Origin: Variovorax flavidus
GTDB lineage: Bacteria; Pseudomonadota; Gammaproteobacteria; Burkholderiales; Burkholderiaceae_C
DNA: 64,000 bases
Direction of reading: 5' to 3'
Assembly: GCF_030317145.1 (NCBI RefSeq)
Contig: NZ_JASZYE010000002.1
Coordinates: forward strand, 434,001 to 498,000
The notes below the pieces were generated by a model. The model did not search any database. It was not told the DNA's origin and saw nothing but the letters and a program-made list of their open reading frames with translations. Positions 39,422-47,971 of this stretch are shown here, piece after piece. Positions within the stretch are counted from its first letter, which is position 1. Each line of letters opens with the position of its first letter. Made by a program: the position numbers and the translations under genes.

Positions 39422-40009
39422 CTACCGGTCGCGTTCGAACTTGAAGACCGCGGTGCTGGCGCGTGCGTTAGGCAGCCAGCGGATTTCGCGTCCCTCCTGC
39501 AGGCCGAACGCATCGAGCACGCGCAGGCGGTTCTTGCGTGCGAGCACTTCGAAGTCCTTGAAGGTCCCGACGCGGATGTTGGGCGTGTCGTACCACTGGT
39601 AGGGCAGGCGCCGCGTCACCGGCATGCGGCCGCGCGCGATGCTGATGCGGTTCGGCCAATGCGCGAAATTGGGGAAGGCGACGATGCCGATGCGGCCCAC
39701 GCGCGCGGTTTCGCGCAGCATCACTTCGGCATTGCGCAGGTGCTGCAGCGTGTCGATCTGCAGCACCACGTCGAAGGACGCGTCGTCGAACATCGCGAGG
39801 CCTTCGTCGAGGTTGAGCTGGATCACGTCGACGCCGCGCCGCACGCACTGGAGCACGTTGCCGTCGGCGATCTCGATGCCGTAGCCGGTGCAGCCGCGCT
39901 CGCGCTGCAGCAGGTCGAGCAGGGCGCCGTCGCCGCAGCCGAGGTCGAGCACTCTTGCGCCTTCGGGCACGAGGCGTGCGATGAGTTGCTGGGTGTCCTG
40001 ATCGCTCAT
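39422..40009 (-). CDS. metW: MetW, methionine-biosynthesis methyltransferase-like protein
   Basis: 195 residues. SAM-binding motif '[15 protein letters not shown]' and the MetW-specific '[21 protein letters not shown]' (here split as [10 protein letters not shown] and RGRMPVT) followed by '[11 protein letters not shown]'. It works with MetX; in Betaproteobacteria the pair is needed for efficient homoserine acylation. The start overlaps the metX stop by 4 nt. Confidence 0.93.
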   Translation of the reverse strand: MSDQDTQQLIARLVPEGARVLDLGCGDGALLDLLQRERGCTGYGIEIADGNVLQCVRRGVDVIQLNLDEGLAMFDDASFDVVLQIDTLQHLRNAEVMLRETARVGRIGIVAFPNFAHWPNRISIARGRMPVTRRLPYQWYDTPNIRVGTFKDFEVLARKNRLRVLDAFGLQEGREIRWLPNARASTAVFKFERDR

Positions 40010-41157
40010 GCCGATGCGACTCCTGCGATGCGGTCGAAGTAGGAGCGCACCACGCTCATGTAGCGCACGTCGTCGAGCAGGAAGGCGTCGTGCCCATGCG
40101 GCGCGTCGATTTCGGCGTAGCTCACGTTGCGGCGGTTGTCAAGCAGTCCCTTGACGATCTCGCGGCTGCGCGCCGGGGAGAAGCGCCAGTCGGTGCTGAA
40201 GCTCACGATCAGGAACTTGGCCTTGGCCTGCGCCAGCGCTGCACGGAGGTCGCCGCCATGCCCGCGTGCGGGATCGAAGTAGTCGAGCGCGCGTGTGATG
40301 AGCAGATAGGTGTTGGCGTCGAAATACTCGCTGAACTTGTCGCCGTTGTAGCGGAGGTAGCTTTCGATCTGGAACTCGACTTCCTGCGTCGAATAGAGGA
40401 ATTCCGTGTGATCGACGCTGCCCTCGACCGCGCTGCGCAACGCACGGCCGAACTTCTCGTTCATCACGTCGTCGCTCTGGTAGGTGATGTGGCCGATCAT
40501 GCGGGCGATGCGCAGGCCGCGTTTGGGGATCACGCCGTGCTCGTAGAAATGGCCGCCGTTGAAGTCGGGGTCGGTGACGATCGCGCGGCGCGCCACTTCA
40601 TTGAAGGCGATGTTCTGGGCCGTGAGGCTGGGCGCGCTGGCAACGACCACGGCGTGCTGCACGCGGTCGGGATATTGCATCGTCCACGAGAGCGCCTGCA
40701 TGCCGCCGAGGCTGCCGCCCATCACGGCCGCGAGGGTCTGGATGCCGAGGGCGTCGAGCAGCGCAGCCTGCGCGTTGACCCAATCCTCGACCGTGACCAC
40801 GGGGAAGTCCGCGCCGTAGGCATTGCCGGTCGCAGGGTTGATGTGCATCGGCCCGGTCGAGCCGAAGCAGGAGCCGAGGTTGTTGATGCCGATGACGAAG
40901 AAGCGGTCGGTGTCCACCGGCTTGCCGGGGCCGATCATGTTGTCCCACCAGCCCTCGGACTTGTCCTGCCCTGCGTACACGCCGGCGACGTGGTGCGAGG
41001 CGTTCAATGCATGGCAGACCAGCACGGCGTTGCTTCGGTCGGCATTGAGCTCGCCATAGGTCTCGAAGGCGAGCGTGTAATCGCTGATCGACGCGCCGCT
41101 GGTGAGGGCCAGCGGGCCGGCGAAATGCATCGATTGCGGAGTGACGACGAACGACAT
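40006..41157 (-). CDS. metX: Homoserine O-acyltransferase (acetyl/succinyl) MetX
   Basis: 383 residues. Alpha/beta-hydrolase fold with nucleophile '[10 protein letters not shown]' (about residue 150), Asp in 'STDWRFSP' and His in '[13 protein letters not shown]'. It activates homoserine for methionine synthesis. Acetyl versus succinyl specificity cannot be settled by eye. The ATG at 41157 is used; an upstream in-frame start would run through the SAM-II riboswitch and its terminator. Regulation by SAM is expected from that leader. Confidence 0.95.
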   Translation of the reverse strand: MSFVVTPQSMHFAGPLALTSGASISDYTLAFETYGELNADRSNAVLVCHALNASHHVAGVYAGQDKSEGWWDNMIGPGKPVDTDRFFVIGINNLGSCFGSTGPMHINPATGNAYGADFPVVTVEDWVNAQAALLDALGIQTLAAVMGGSLGGMQALSWTMQYPDRVQHAVVVASAPSLTAQNIAFNEVARRAIVTDPDFNGGHFYEHGVIPKRGLRIARMIGHITYQSDDVMNEKFGRALRSAVEGSVDHTEFLYSTQEVEFQIESYLRYNGDKFSEYFDANTYLLITRALDYFDPARGHGGDLRAALAQAKAKFLIVSFSTDWRFSPARSREIVKGLLDNRRNVSYAEIDAPHGHDAFLLDDVRYMSVVRSYFDRIAGVASA

Positions 41158-41162
41158 GAATG

Positions 41163-41194
41163 AAAAACCCGGCCTCGCCAAAAACGAGCCGGGT
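41163..41194 (-). terminator. Attenuator hairpin in metX leader
   Basis: On the minus strand ACCCGGC-TCG / CGA-G-GCCGGGT forms a stem followed by five T, 6 nt before the metX ATG. Placed right after the SAM-II aptamer, it is a likely transcription attenuator and could also mask the ribosome site. Confidence 0.75.
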
Positions 41195-41199
41195 CGGGC

Positions 41200-41256
41200 A
41201 TCCGTCTTTAGCTGCATTTGTTAAGCGCCCGCAAGCTGGAGCAAATCGGCGCGTCT
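41200..41256 (-). promoter_or_regulatory. SAM-II riboswitch
   Basis: The minus-strand RNA has P1 GCGCC / GGCGC, loop GAUUUG, pseudoknot partner CAAAU and the conserved core GCAGCUAAAG, in the order of the SAM-II (metA/metX-type) aptamer. It lies directly upstream of metX. SAM binding should lower metX expression. Confidence 0.9.
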
Positions 41257-41272
41257 CGGAAGTATATGCCGG

Positions 41273-41839
41273 TCAACCCCAGCCGATCAACGCGGCCACG
41301 CCGAGCACCAGGAAGATCACGGCGGAGATGCTGTGGACGAGCTTGATCGGCACGCGCTTCACGATGCGTTCGCCCAGCCACACGACGGGGGCGTTGGCCA
41401 GCATCATGCCGAGCGTGGTGCCGAGCACCACCCACACGTAGGCATCGACGTAACGGGCTGCGAGCATGACGGTCGCGATCTGCGTCTTGTCGCCCATTTC
41501 CGCGAGGAAGAAGGCGACGAGGGTGGTGCCGAAGACGCCGAAATGCGAGGACTTGGGCACGTCGTCGTCATCGAGCTTGTCGGGGATCAGCATCCAGAGC
41601 GCCATCGCGATGAAGGAACCTCCGAGGATCCATCGCAGGACGGTGGGCCCGAGGAAATGCGTGACCCAGTTGCCCACGGCGCCCGCGAGCGCGTGGTTCA
41701 GGACCGTGGCCGCAAAGATGCCCAGGACGATCGGCCAGGGCTTGCGGAATCGCGCGGCGAGCACGAGGGACAGCAACTGGGTCTTGTCGCCCATTTCGGC
41801 GAGCGCGACCACGCCGGTGGCAATGAAAAAAGCTTCCAT
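41273..41839 (-). CDS. UPF0016/GDT1-family manganese exporter
   Basis: 188 residues, about six transmembrane helices. Two copies of the family motif E-x-G-D-K-T: 'ALAEMGDKTQLLSL' near residue 14 and 'FLAEMGDKTQIATV' near residue 110. Members (Gdt1/TMEM165, MneA) move Mn2+ or Ca2+; the Mn riboswitch upstream points to Mn export here. ATG at 41839; longer upstream starts would run through the riboswitch. Confidence 0.92.
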   Translation of the reverse strand: MEAFFIATGVVALAEMGDKTQLLSLVLAARFRKPWPIVLGIFAATVLNHALAGAVGNWVTHFLGPTVLRWILGGSFIAMALWMLIPDKLDDDDVPKSSHFGVFGTTLVAFFLAEMGDKTQIATVMLAARYVDAYVWVVLGTTLGMMLANAPVVWLGERIVKRVPIKLVHSISAVIFLVLGVAALIGWG

Positions 41840-41840
41840 G

Positions 41841-41904
41841 AGAAAAAGGGATTCCAACGGCCGAAGGACGCAATTGACCGCACGACACCTTCGGCCGAAT
41901 CCCG
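41841..41904 (-). terminator. Expression-platform hairpin of the Mn riboswitch
   Basis: CGGCCGAAGG / CCTTCGGCCG stem (41858-41867 and 41888-41897), extended by GGGATT / AATCCC, then a T-run before the start codon. It is likely the terminator that Mn binding prevents from forming. Confidence 0.7.
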
Positions 41905-41912
41905 AAGTCGCG

Positions 41913-42022
41913 CGGTCAAAGGTCTCGCCAGGCTGGACACTGTCTGCGCCATGTCTTGCACAAGGGCAAGACAAGTCTGTTGACGCAAACCCTTCTCGTG
42001 ATGGAAGGCGGCTACTCCCCAA
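41913..42022 (-). promoter_or_regulatory. yybP-ykoY (Mn2+) riboswitch
   Basis: The minus-strand RNA has the hallmark blocks in order: GGGGAGUAGC, then CGUCAACAGACUUG, a variable hairpin, GGCGCAGAC and GAGACCUUUGACC. This family senses Mn2+ and turns on Mn exporters, fitting the gene downstream. Confidence 0.9.
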
Positions 42023-42120
42023 TGACTCCCGGATTGTAGCGCGTCGGCGAGCGATTTAGTAAGTGGGCGCTAACGTCAACAAAATTTCAGGGGGCGGTGG
42101 GGGTGGGGGCAAATTCCTAC

Positions 42121-42147
42121 TTGCGCTTCGCGTATTTCACCCATAAT
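42121..42147 (+). promoter_or_regulatory. Candidate promoter of the RRM gene
   Basis: TTGCGC (42121-42126) and CATAAT (42142-42147), 15 bp apart. This would give a 5' leader of about 130 nt before the RRM start, long enough for RNA-level control. Confidence 0.45.
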
Positions 42148-42240
42148 GCGCGAGCCTCCCTGCAAATTCTGGTGGGAGGTGATTCGGTGATCGGTCAGTT
42201 TCGCGCAGCTCGGCGGATTCTTCCGTAGGGCGGTGCTCTC

Positions 42241-42280
42241 GGGACTCCATCGCTTTTCTTGATGTGTTTATAGGAGTCCC
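42241..42280 (+). promoter_or_regulatory. Hairpin covering the RRM gene ribosome binding site
   Basis: GGGACTCC (42241-42248) pairs perfectly with GGAGTCCC (42273-42280), loop 24 nt. The 3' arm contains the Shine-Dalgarno AGGAG for the ATG at 42284. Such pairing would hide the site until melted or remodelled. Confidence 0.55.
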
Positions 42281-42283
42281 TTG

Positions 42284-42814
42284 ATGGGCAACAAACTGTA
42301 CGTCGGTAACCTGCCTTACTCGGTACGTGACGGTGATCTCGAGCAGGCCTTCGGGCAATTCGGTGCCGTGACGAGCGCCAAGGTCATGATGGAGCGCGAC
42401 ACAGGTCGCTCCAAGGGCTTTGGTTTCGTCGAAATGGGCAGCGATGCGGAAGCACAAGCAGCCATCAATGGCATGAACGGCCAGCCCCTTGGCGGCCGCA
42501 GCGTGGTCGTGAATGAAGCACGTCCGATGGAAGCACGTCCCCCGCGCAGCGGTGGCGGCGGCTACGGCGGCGGCGGCGGTGGTTACGGCGGTGGTGGTGG
42601 TGGCGGCGGCTACGGCGGCGGCGGCGGTGGTCGCAGCGGCGGTGGTGGTGGCTACGGCGGCGGCGGTGGCGGCTACGGTGGTGGTGGCGGCCGCAGCGGC
42701 GGCGGTGGTGGCGACGGCGGTTTCCGCAGCCCCTACGGCGCTGGCCCGCGTGGCGGCGGCGGCGGTGGTCGCGGTGGCTACGGCGGCGGCAATGGCGGCA
42801 ACAGCGGCTATTGA
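42284..42814 (+). CDS. Glycine-rich RNA-binding protein with one RRM
   Basis: 176 residues. An N-terminal RRM (about 1-80) has RNP2 'KLYVGNLPY' and RNP1 'SKGFGFVEM'. The C-terminal half is almost all Gly with Tyr, Arg and Ser (GGGGYGGG-type repeats). It resembles cyanobacterial and proteobacterial Rbp proteins linked to cold or stress; here the role is inferred. The ATG at 42284 fits the RBS better than the TTG at 42281. Confidence 0.93.
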   Translation: MGNKLYVGNLPYSVRDGDLEQAFGQFGAVTSAKVMMERDTGRSKGFGFVEMGSDAEAQAAINGMNGQPLGGRSVVVNEARPMEARPPRSGGGGYGGGGGGYGGGGGGGGYGGGGGGRSGGGGGYGGGGGGYGGGGGRSGGGGGDGGFRSPYGAGPRGGGGGGRGGYGGGNGGNSGY

Positions 42815-42845
42815 ACCGAACGCGCGCAACAACCGAACTCACGAC

Positions 42846-42871
42846 AAAAGGCTCCCAAGGGAGCCTTTTTT
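42846..42871 (+). terminator. Terminator of the RRM gene
   Basis: AAAAGGCTCCC-AA-GGGAGCC followed by six T. The A-run on the left may also serve the convergent SDR gene. Confidence 0.9.
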
Positions 42872-42902
42872 CATGGGCCGTCGATGAAGAACAGGCCCGG
42901 CG

Positions 42903-43709
42903 TCACTCTCCGGCTCGCCGCTTCCGGCCCCGGCCCTGGACGGCCCGGTCGAACACGGCATTGGGCAGCAAGCGCATGATCTTCGCGACCACGCCCATCT
43001 GCCAGGGAATCACGCGGTAGCTGGCTCCCGCGTCGATCGCACGAAATGCGCGGTCGGCGAAATCCGCGGGCTGCATCAGAAAGGGCATGCCGTAGCGGTT
43101 GCCCTGCGTCAGCGGCGTGTCGACATAGCCCGGGCAGATCGTCACGACCTTCACGCCGCTCGGACGCAGTTCGCCCCGCAGGCTCTCGCAGTACGAAACC
43201 ACGCCTGCCTTGCTGGCGCAGTACGCACCATGACCGGGTAGCCCGCGGATGGATGCGACGCTCCCGATTCCGACCAGACGACCGCTCCCTCGGGCCGTCA
43301 TGGCGCCGATGAACGGGTGGAAGGTCGCCGCCAGTCCGATGTTGTTGATTGCCAATGTCCGGGCAAGCACATCGAGATCCCCGCGCTCGGCGGTGTCCAT
43401 CCCGACGCTGATGCCGGCGTTGGCGATCACCACGTCGGGCACGCCCTGTTGCCCGATGCAGGCGGTGCCGGCGGCCACGATGCTGTCGATCACGGCCACA
43501 TCGGCGCTGTAGATCCGGCAACGGCCGGCATCGATCTGCCGGGACGCCGCCCATGCCTCGATCTCGGCCGTGCGCCGGGCCACCAGCGCCAGGTCGTAGC
43601 CCGCGTCGTGGAAGCGCGCCGCCAGCGCCTGGCCGATGCCGCTCGACGCGCCCGTGATGAAGGCGAGGGGCCTTGCGCGCGGATTCGCCGGAGAAGTGTC
43701 GTTGGTCAG
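42903..43709 (-). CDS. Short-chain dehydrogenase/reductase
   Basis: About 268 residues. 'AFITGASSGIGQALAARF' (NADP site), 'NAGISVG', catalytic 'YCASK' and 'CPGYVDTPLT' are all present. Substrate unknown. No in-frame ATG, GTG or TTG exists between the lptC stop and the first conserved strand. The CTG at 43709, overlapping the lptC stop as CTGA, is the best available start, so the gene may use a rare CTG start. It is the last gene of the kdsD-kdsC-lptC operon, in the place where lptA usually lies. Confidence 0.8.
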   Translation of the reverse strand: MTNDTSPANPRARPLAFITGASSGIGQALAARFHDAGYDLALVARRTAEIEAWAASRQIDAGRCRIYSADVAVIDSIVAAGTACIGQQGVPDVVIANAGISVGMDTAERGDLDVLARTLAINNIGLAATFHPFIGAMTARGSGRLVGIGSVASIRGLPGHGAYCASKAGVVSYCESLRGELRPSGVKVVTICPGYVDTPLTQGNRYGMPFLMQPADFADRAFRAIDAGASYRVIPWQMGVVAKIMRLLPNAVFDRAVQGRGRKRRAGE

Positions 43710-44347
43710 TGCTTTGCTCCCGGCGCCGCCGCGCGCGGCATCAGCACGCCACGCACGCGGCCCTGCAGGTTGGCGACGCCCGTGCCGCTGTCGTAGTCCA
43801 GCGAATCGGCCGTGAACTGGTCCGTTCCACGTATGAGCGTCACCGGCTTGTGCGACTTCACGCGCTCCGTGTCCAGGAAGGCGTGCAGGAACTCGCCACG
43901 GAACTCCAGCCGAGGCACCAGCTTGCCATCGGGGGTCTTCGCCGCGTCGCGGACGATGATGGCATTGCCGAAGAGCTGGATCTCGCTTCCGTCGCCGTTG
44001 GACAGGCCGCGCTTGGCGGACCCGTGCGTGACCAGCCCTTCCTCTGAAATGGCGCGCCACCGCACGTCGTCGACTTCGAGGGTGTCTGTGTCCGGATAGT
44101 GCCGGCCTTCCTTGCCGAACAGTTCGCTGCTGAGTTCGCCGTTCGGAAGGAAATTCTTGACCACGAAGCTGCGCATGAAGAAGTCGGGCTCGTGCGTCGG
44201 CGCTTCCTTGGCGGCCGGCTCCAGCAGCTTGGGCGCACTGCGCACCAGCCAATAGGTGCCCAGGGCCAGCGCCGCCATCAGGATGAGCGGCAGGTACATC
44301 GTTGCGCGATCGATGCCGATGCGCAGCAGGCTCCAGGCCGACTTCAT
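43706..44347 (-). CDS. lptC: LPS export protein LptC
   Basis: 213 residues. One N-terminal membrane helix ('YLPLILMAALALGTYWLV', about 18-35) is followed by a periplasmic OstA-like beta-jellyroll domain ('FFMRSFVVKNFLPNGEL' ... 'GNAIIVRDA' ... 'VTLIRGTDQFTADSLDYD'). It links the inner-membrane LptBFG pump to LptA. The start overlaps the kdsC stop by 4 nt. The usual next genes lptA and lptB are not here. Confidence 0.9.
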   Translation of the reverse strand: MKSAWSLLRIGIDRATMYLPLILMAALALGTYWLVRSAPKLLEPAAKEAPTHEPDFFMRSFVVKNFLPNGELSSELFGKEGRHYPDTDTLEVDDVRWRAISEEGLVTHGSAKRGLSNGDGSEIQLFGNAIIVRDAAKTPDGKLVPRLEFRGEFLHAFLDTERVKSHKPVTLIRGTDQFTADSLDYDSGTGVANLQGRVRGVLMPRAAAPGAKH

Positions 44348-44892
44348 GCGGGCAGGCCCCGCGCACCGTCCAGCAACCGGCGGTAGTGGCCGCCAGCGGT
44401 CAACAGCAGATCGCAGAACTCGCGCGCGGCACCTTCGCCGCCGCGTGCGGCCGTCACATGGTGTGCGATGGCGCGCACTTCGGCGTGCGCGTTGGCGGGC
44501 GCGGCCGCAAAGCCTGCGCGCGCCAGCACGGGCAGGTCGGGCCAATCGTCGCCGATGGCCGCGGCCTGCGCCCAGTTCAGGCCCAGCAGCGCGAGCATGG
44601 CTTCGGCGGCCGGCAGCTTGTCCTCGGTGCCGTAGCGGACATGCTCGATGCCGAGCGCCTGGAGTCGCACGCGCAGCGGCTTGGAATCGCGTCCGGTGAT
44701 GACGGCCGGCGTGATGCCGGCCAGGCGAAGCAGCTTGAGTCCGTAGCCGTCGAGGATGCTGAAGCGCTTGAGCGTTTCGCCGTGCTCGCTGAAATAGACA
44801 CCGCCATCGGTCAGCACGCCGTCGACGTCGAAGAAGGCGACGCGCACGTCCTGCGCGGCGAGCAAGGTCTCCGCCTTGAATTCGATCGGCAT
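44344..44892 (-). CDS. kdsC: 3-deoxy-D-manno-octulosonate-8-phosphate phosphatase
   Basis: 182 residues, HAD fold without cap. 'VRVAFFDVDGVLTDGGVYFS' carries the DxDG nucleophile, then 'ITGRDSKPL' and 'AAIGDDWPDLPVLARAG'. It makes KDO for LPS. The start shares one base with the kdsD stop. Confidence 0.95.
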   Translation of the reverse strand: MPIEFKAETLLAAQDVRVAFFDVDGVLTDGGVYFSEHGETLKRFSILDGYGLKLLRLAGITPAVITGRDSKPLRVRLQALGIEHVRYGTEDKLPAAEAMLALLGLNWAQAAAIGDDWPDLPVLARAGFAAAPANAHAEVRAIAHHVTAARGGEGAAREFCDLLLTAGGHYRRLLDGARGLPA

Positions 44893-45893
44893 CAGATGAC
44901 CTTCGCGCGCATCAGGTCGTTGATGGTGAGCGCGCCGATCAGGATGCCGGCCGCGTCGACCACGAGCACGCTGGTGATGCGGTGCTTCTCCATCAGCTCG
45001 GCCGCTTCGACCGCGAGCGCTTCGGCGCGCAGGGTGCGCGGGCCGGCATGCATCACGTCGCCCGCCGTCAGGGCGCGCAGGTCGGCACCGGTCTCGACCT
45101 GACGCCGCAGGTCGCCGTCGGTGAAGATGCCGATCGCCCGGCCCTCGGGATCGACCACCGCGGTCGCGCCCAGTCCCTTGGAACTCATCTCGCGCATCAG
45201 CTCGCTGAGGCTGGCGCCGGGACCGACGCGCGGCACGTCATCGCCGGAGCGCATGACGTCGCCGACGTGCGTGAGGAGCTTGCGCCCCAGCGCGCCGCCG
45301 GGGTGCGAGCGGGCGAAGTCCTCGGTGCCGAAGCCGCGCGCGTCGAGCAATGCGACGGCGAGCGCGTCGCCGAGTGCCATCTGCGCTGTCGTGCTGGCCG
45401 TGGGTGCGAGGTTGAGGGGGCAGGCCTCCTTCTCGACGCCGCTGTCCAGCACGATGTCGGCATGGCGCGCGAGCGTGGAGTCGGCGCCGCCGGTCATCGC
45501 GATCAGGGGCACGCCCTGGCGCTTGACGACCGGGAGGATGACGGTGAGTTCCTCGACCTCGCCGCTGTTGGAGATCGCGAGCACGAGGTCGACGGCCTTG
45601 ATCATGCCGAGGTCGCCATGGCTCGCTTCGGCCGGATGCACGAACATCGCCGGCGTGCCGGTCGACGCGAGGGTGGCGGCGATCTTGCGGCCCACATGCC
45701 CGCTCTTGCCCATGCCCATGACGACCACGCGCCCGCGCACGTCGAGGATCTTGCGGACGGCCTCGACGAAGCTCGGCCCGACACGCTGCTTGAGGCCGAG
45801 CACGGCCGCAGCCTCGATGTCGAAGGTGATACGCGCCCGCGCGAGCATTGCGTCGGGTTCGGCCGTCGAGGCCAGGTCAGGGCGGGAACTCAT
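44892..45893 (-). CDS. kdsD: Arabinose-5-phosphate isomerase
   Basis: 333 residues. SIS domain (about 40-190) with 'VVVMGMGKSGHVGRKIA', 'HPAEASHGDLGM' and 'AISNSGEVEEL', followed by two CBS domains (about 205-333). It converts ribulose-5-phosphate to arabinose-5-phosphate, the first KDO step. It is the first gene of the operon, divergent from the antiporter gene. Confidence 0.95.
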   Translation of the reverse strand: MSSRPDLASTAEPDAMLARARITFDIEAAAVLGLKQRVGPSFVEAVRKILDVRGRVVVMGMGKSGHVGRKIAATLASTGTPAMFVHPAEASHGDLGMIKAVDLVLAISNSGEVEELTVILPVVKRQGVPLIAMTGGADSTLARHADIVLDSGVEKEACPLNLAPTASTTAQMALGDALAVALLDARGFGTEDFARSHPGGALGRKLLTHVGDVMRSGDDVPRVGPGASLSELMREMSSKGLGATAVVDPEGRAIGIFTDGDLRRQVETGADLRALTAGDVMHAGPRTLRAEALAVEAAELMEKHRITSVLVVDAAGILIGALTINDLMRAKVI

Positions 45894-45968
45894 CGACGGA
45901 TTTTATCGGGCGGGGCTGGAGCGCACACTCCGGGCGCAAAGCCCGGGGAACATTCAGTAGCATCGCGC

Positions 45969-47954
45969 ATGTCCTCGCTCGATCTCACGCTGATGTATTT
46001 GCTGGCTGCGGTGATCGGCGTGGTCGTCTGCCGGTACTTCAAGCTGCCACCGATGCTGGGCTACCTGTCGGCCGGCGTACTGATCGGACCGCATGCGTTC
46101 GCCCTGGCCCAGAACTCCGAAGGCATCCAGCACCTGGGCGAGTTCGGCGTCGTCTTCCTGATGTTCGTGATCGGGCTGGAGTTCAGCCTGCCCAAGCTGC
46201 GCACCATGCGCAAGCACGTGTTCGGGCTGGGCCTGTTGCAGGTCATGCTGACCATCGCGATCGCGACGGCCGGCGCATTGTTCATCGCCCACTGGCTGCC
46301 GCCGACCTGGCGCCTGGGCTGGAAGACTGCGTTCGTGCTGTCGGGCGCGCTCACGATGAGCAGCACCGCGATCGTCGTGAAACTGATGGCCGAGCGCCTC
46401 GAACTCGACAGCGAGCACGGCAAGCGGGTGATGGGCGTGCTGCTGTTCCAGGATCTGGCGGTGGTGCCCTTGCTGGTGCTGATTCCCGCACTCGGCGCGC
46501 CGCCGGAGACCCTGCTGAAAGCGCTGGGCTTCGCCCTGCTGAAGGCCACCTTCCTGATCGCGGTGCTGCTCTATGGCGGACCGCGCGTGATGCGCTGGTG
46601 GCTCACGCTGGTCGCGCGCCGGCGCAGCGAGGAGCTGTTCATGCTCAACCTGCTGCTGGTGACGCTCGGGCTGGCGTGGCTCACCGAACTGGCGGGCCTG
46701 AGCCTGGCGCTGGGCGCCTTCGTCGCCGGCATGCTGGTGTCGGAAACCGAGTTCAAGCACCAGGTGGAGACGGACATCCGGCCCTTTCACGACGTGCTGC
46801 TCGGGCTCTTCTTCATCACGATCGGGATGTCGCTCGACTGGCACATTGTCGTGGACCGCTGGCTGCTGGTCGCCGTGCTGCTGCTGCTGCCCCTGACCTT
46901 CAAGCTCGTGCTCGTGACGGTGCTGGCGCGCTGGTTGGGCGCGACCACCGGCGTGTCGCTGCGCACCGGTCTCTACCTCGCGCAGGCGGGCGAGTTCGGC
47001 TTCGTCCTGCTGGCCCTGGCCCAGGGGAAGGACCTGCTGCCGGCGTGGCTGGTGAACCCGGTGCTGGCCTCGATGGTGCTGTCGATGCTGTCCACGCCTT
47101 TCATCATCATGTACAGCAACCGCATCGTGCGGAAGCTGGTGGCGAGCGACTGGTTGCAGCAGTCGCTGCAGATGACGACGATCGCGCGCAAGACGATCAA
47201 CACCGCCCAGCACGTGATCATCTGCGGCTATGGGCGTTGCGGGCAGAACCTGGCCCGGGTGCTGGAACGCGAGGGCATCCCCTACCTGGCGCTGGACCTG
47301 GACCCGGATCGCGTCCACCAGGCGACTGCGGCCGGTGATTCCGTGGTGTTCGGCGATGCGGCGCGCCTGCAGGCGTTGATGGCGGCCGGCCTGGCGCGCG
47401 CCAGTGCGGTGGTCGTCACCTATCAGGACGTGCCGGGCGCCCTCAAGGTGCTGGCCAACACGCGCGCGCACGCGCCGCAGGTACCGGTGATCGTGCGCAC
47501 GCAGGACGATCGCGATCTCGAGAAACTGCAGGCCGCCGGCGCGACGGAGGTGGTGCCCGAGGCGATCGAGGGTTCGCTGATGCTGGCGAGCCACGCCTTG
47601 GCACTGGTCGGCGTGCCAATGCGGCGCGTGATCCGGGTGGTGCAGGACCAGCGGGACGCCCGCTACAACCTGCTGCGCGGCTACTTCCACGGCGCCGATG
47701 ACGACAACGCCGACGAACTCGACCACGAGCGGCTCAACACCTTCACGCTGTCCGAAGGTGCCCGCGCGATCGGCCAGCCTCTGGCGCGGCTCGCGCTCCA
47801 TGCGCTGGGCGTGCGTGTCGCGAGCCTGCGCCGCCGCGATGGCAAGGCCGCCGCTGCCACCGACGACACGGTGCTGGCGGACGGCGATACGCTGGTGCTG
47901 TCAGGCAAGCCCGGCGCGCTGGCCATGGCGATCGACAAGCTGCAGAAAGGCTGA
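45969..47954 (+). CDS. CPA2-family K+/H+ antiporter with RCK domains (KefB/YbaL-like)
   Basis: 661 residues. About 12 membrane helices (residues 5-390), an RCK_N domain with 'VIICGYGRCGQNLARVLE' and 'LDLDPDRV' (about 415-530), and an RCK_C domain at the end ('ARAIGQPLARLALHALGVRV'). It should export K+ (or other cations) against H+, gated by nucleotide. The acidic 'GADDDNADELDHE' insert near 580 is unusual. No ancillary KefG/F gene is adjacent. Confidence 0.92.
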   Translation: MSSLDLTLMYLLAAVIGVVVCRYFKLPPMLGYLSAGVLIGPHAFALAQNSEGIQHLGEFGVVFLMFVIGLEFSLPKLRTMRKHVFGLGLLQVMLTIAIATAGALFIAHWLPPTWRLGWKTAFVLSGALTMSSTAIVVKLMAERLELDSEHGKRVMGVLLFQDLAVVPLLVLIPALGAPPETLLKALGFALLKATFLIAVLLYGGPRVMRWWLTLVARRRSEELFMLNLLLVTLGLAWLTELAGLSLALGAFVAGMLVSETEFKHQVETDIRPFHDVLLGLFFITIGMSLDWHIVVDRWLLVAVLLLLPLTFKLVLVTVLARWLGATTGVSLRTGLYLAQAGEFGFVLLALAQGKDLLPAWLVNPVLASMVLSMLSTPFIIMYSNRIVRKLVASDWLQQSLQMTTIARKTINTAQHVIICGYGRCGQNLARVLEREGIPYLALDLDPDRVHQATAAGDSVVFGDAARLQALMAAGLARASAVVVTYQDVPGALKVLANTRAHAPQVPVIVRTQDDRDLEKLQAAGATEVVPEAIEGSLMLASHALALVGVPMRRVIRVVQDQRDARYNLLRGYFHGADDDNADELDHERLNTFTLSEGARAIGQPLARLALHALGVRVASLRRRDGKAAAATDDTVLADGDTLVLSGKPGALAMAIDKLQKG

Positions 47955-47971
47955 TCGGCGGAATTCGCTGG

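Noticed and set aside
41158..41217. Longer metX start at 41217
   Set aside because: It would translate the SAM-II aptamer and its terminator.
42541..42800. GGC/GGT repeats as a microsatellite or CRISPR-like array
   Set aside because: They encode the glycine-rich tail of the RRM protein and keep reading frame and Tyr/Arg spacing.
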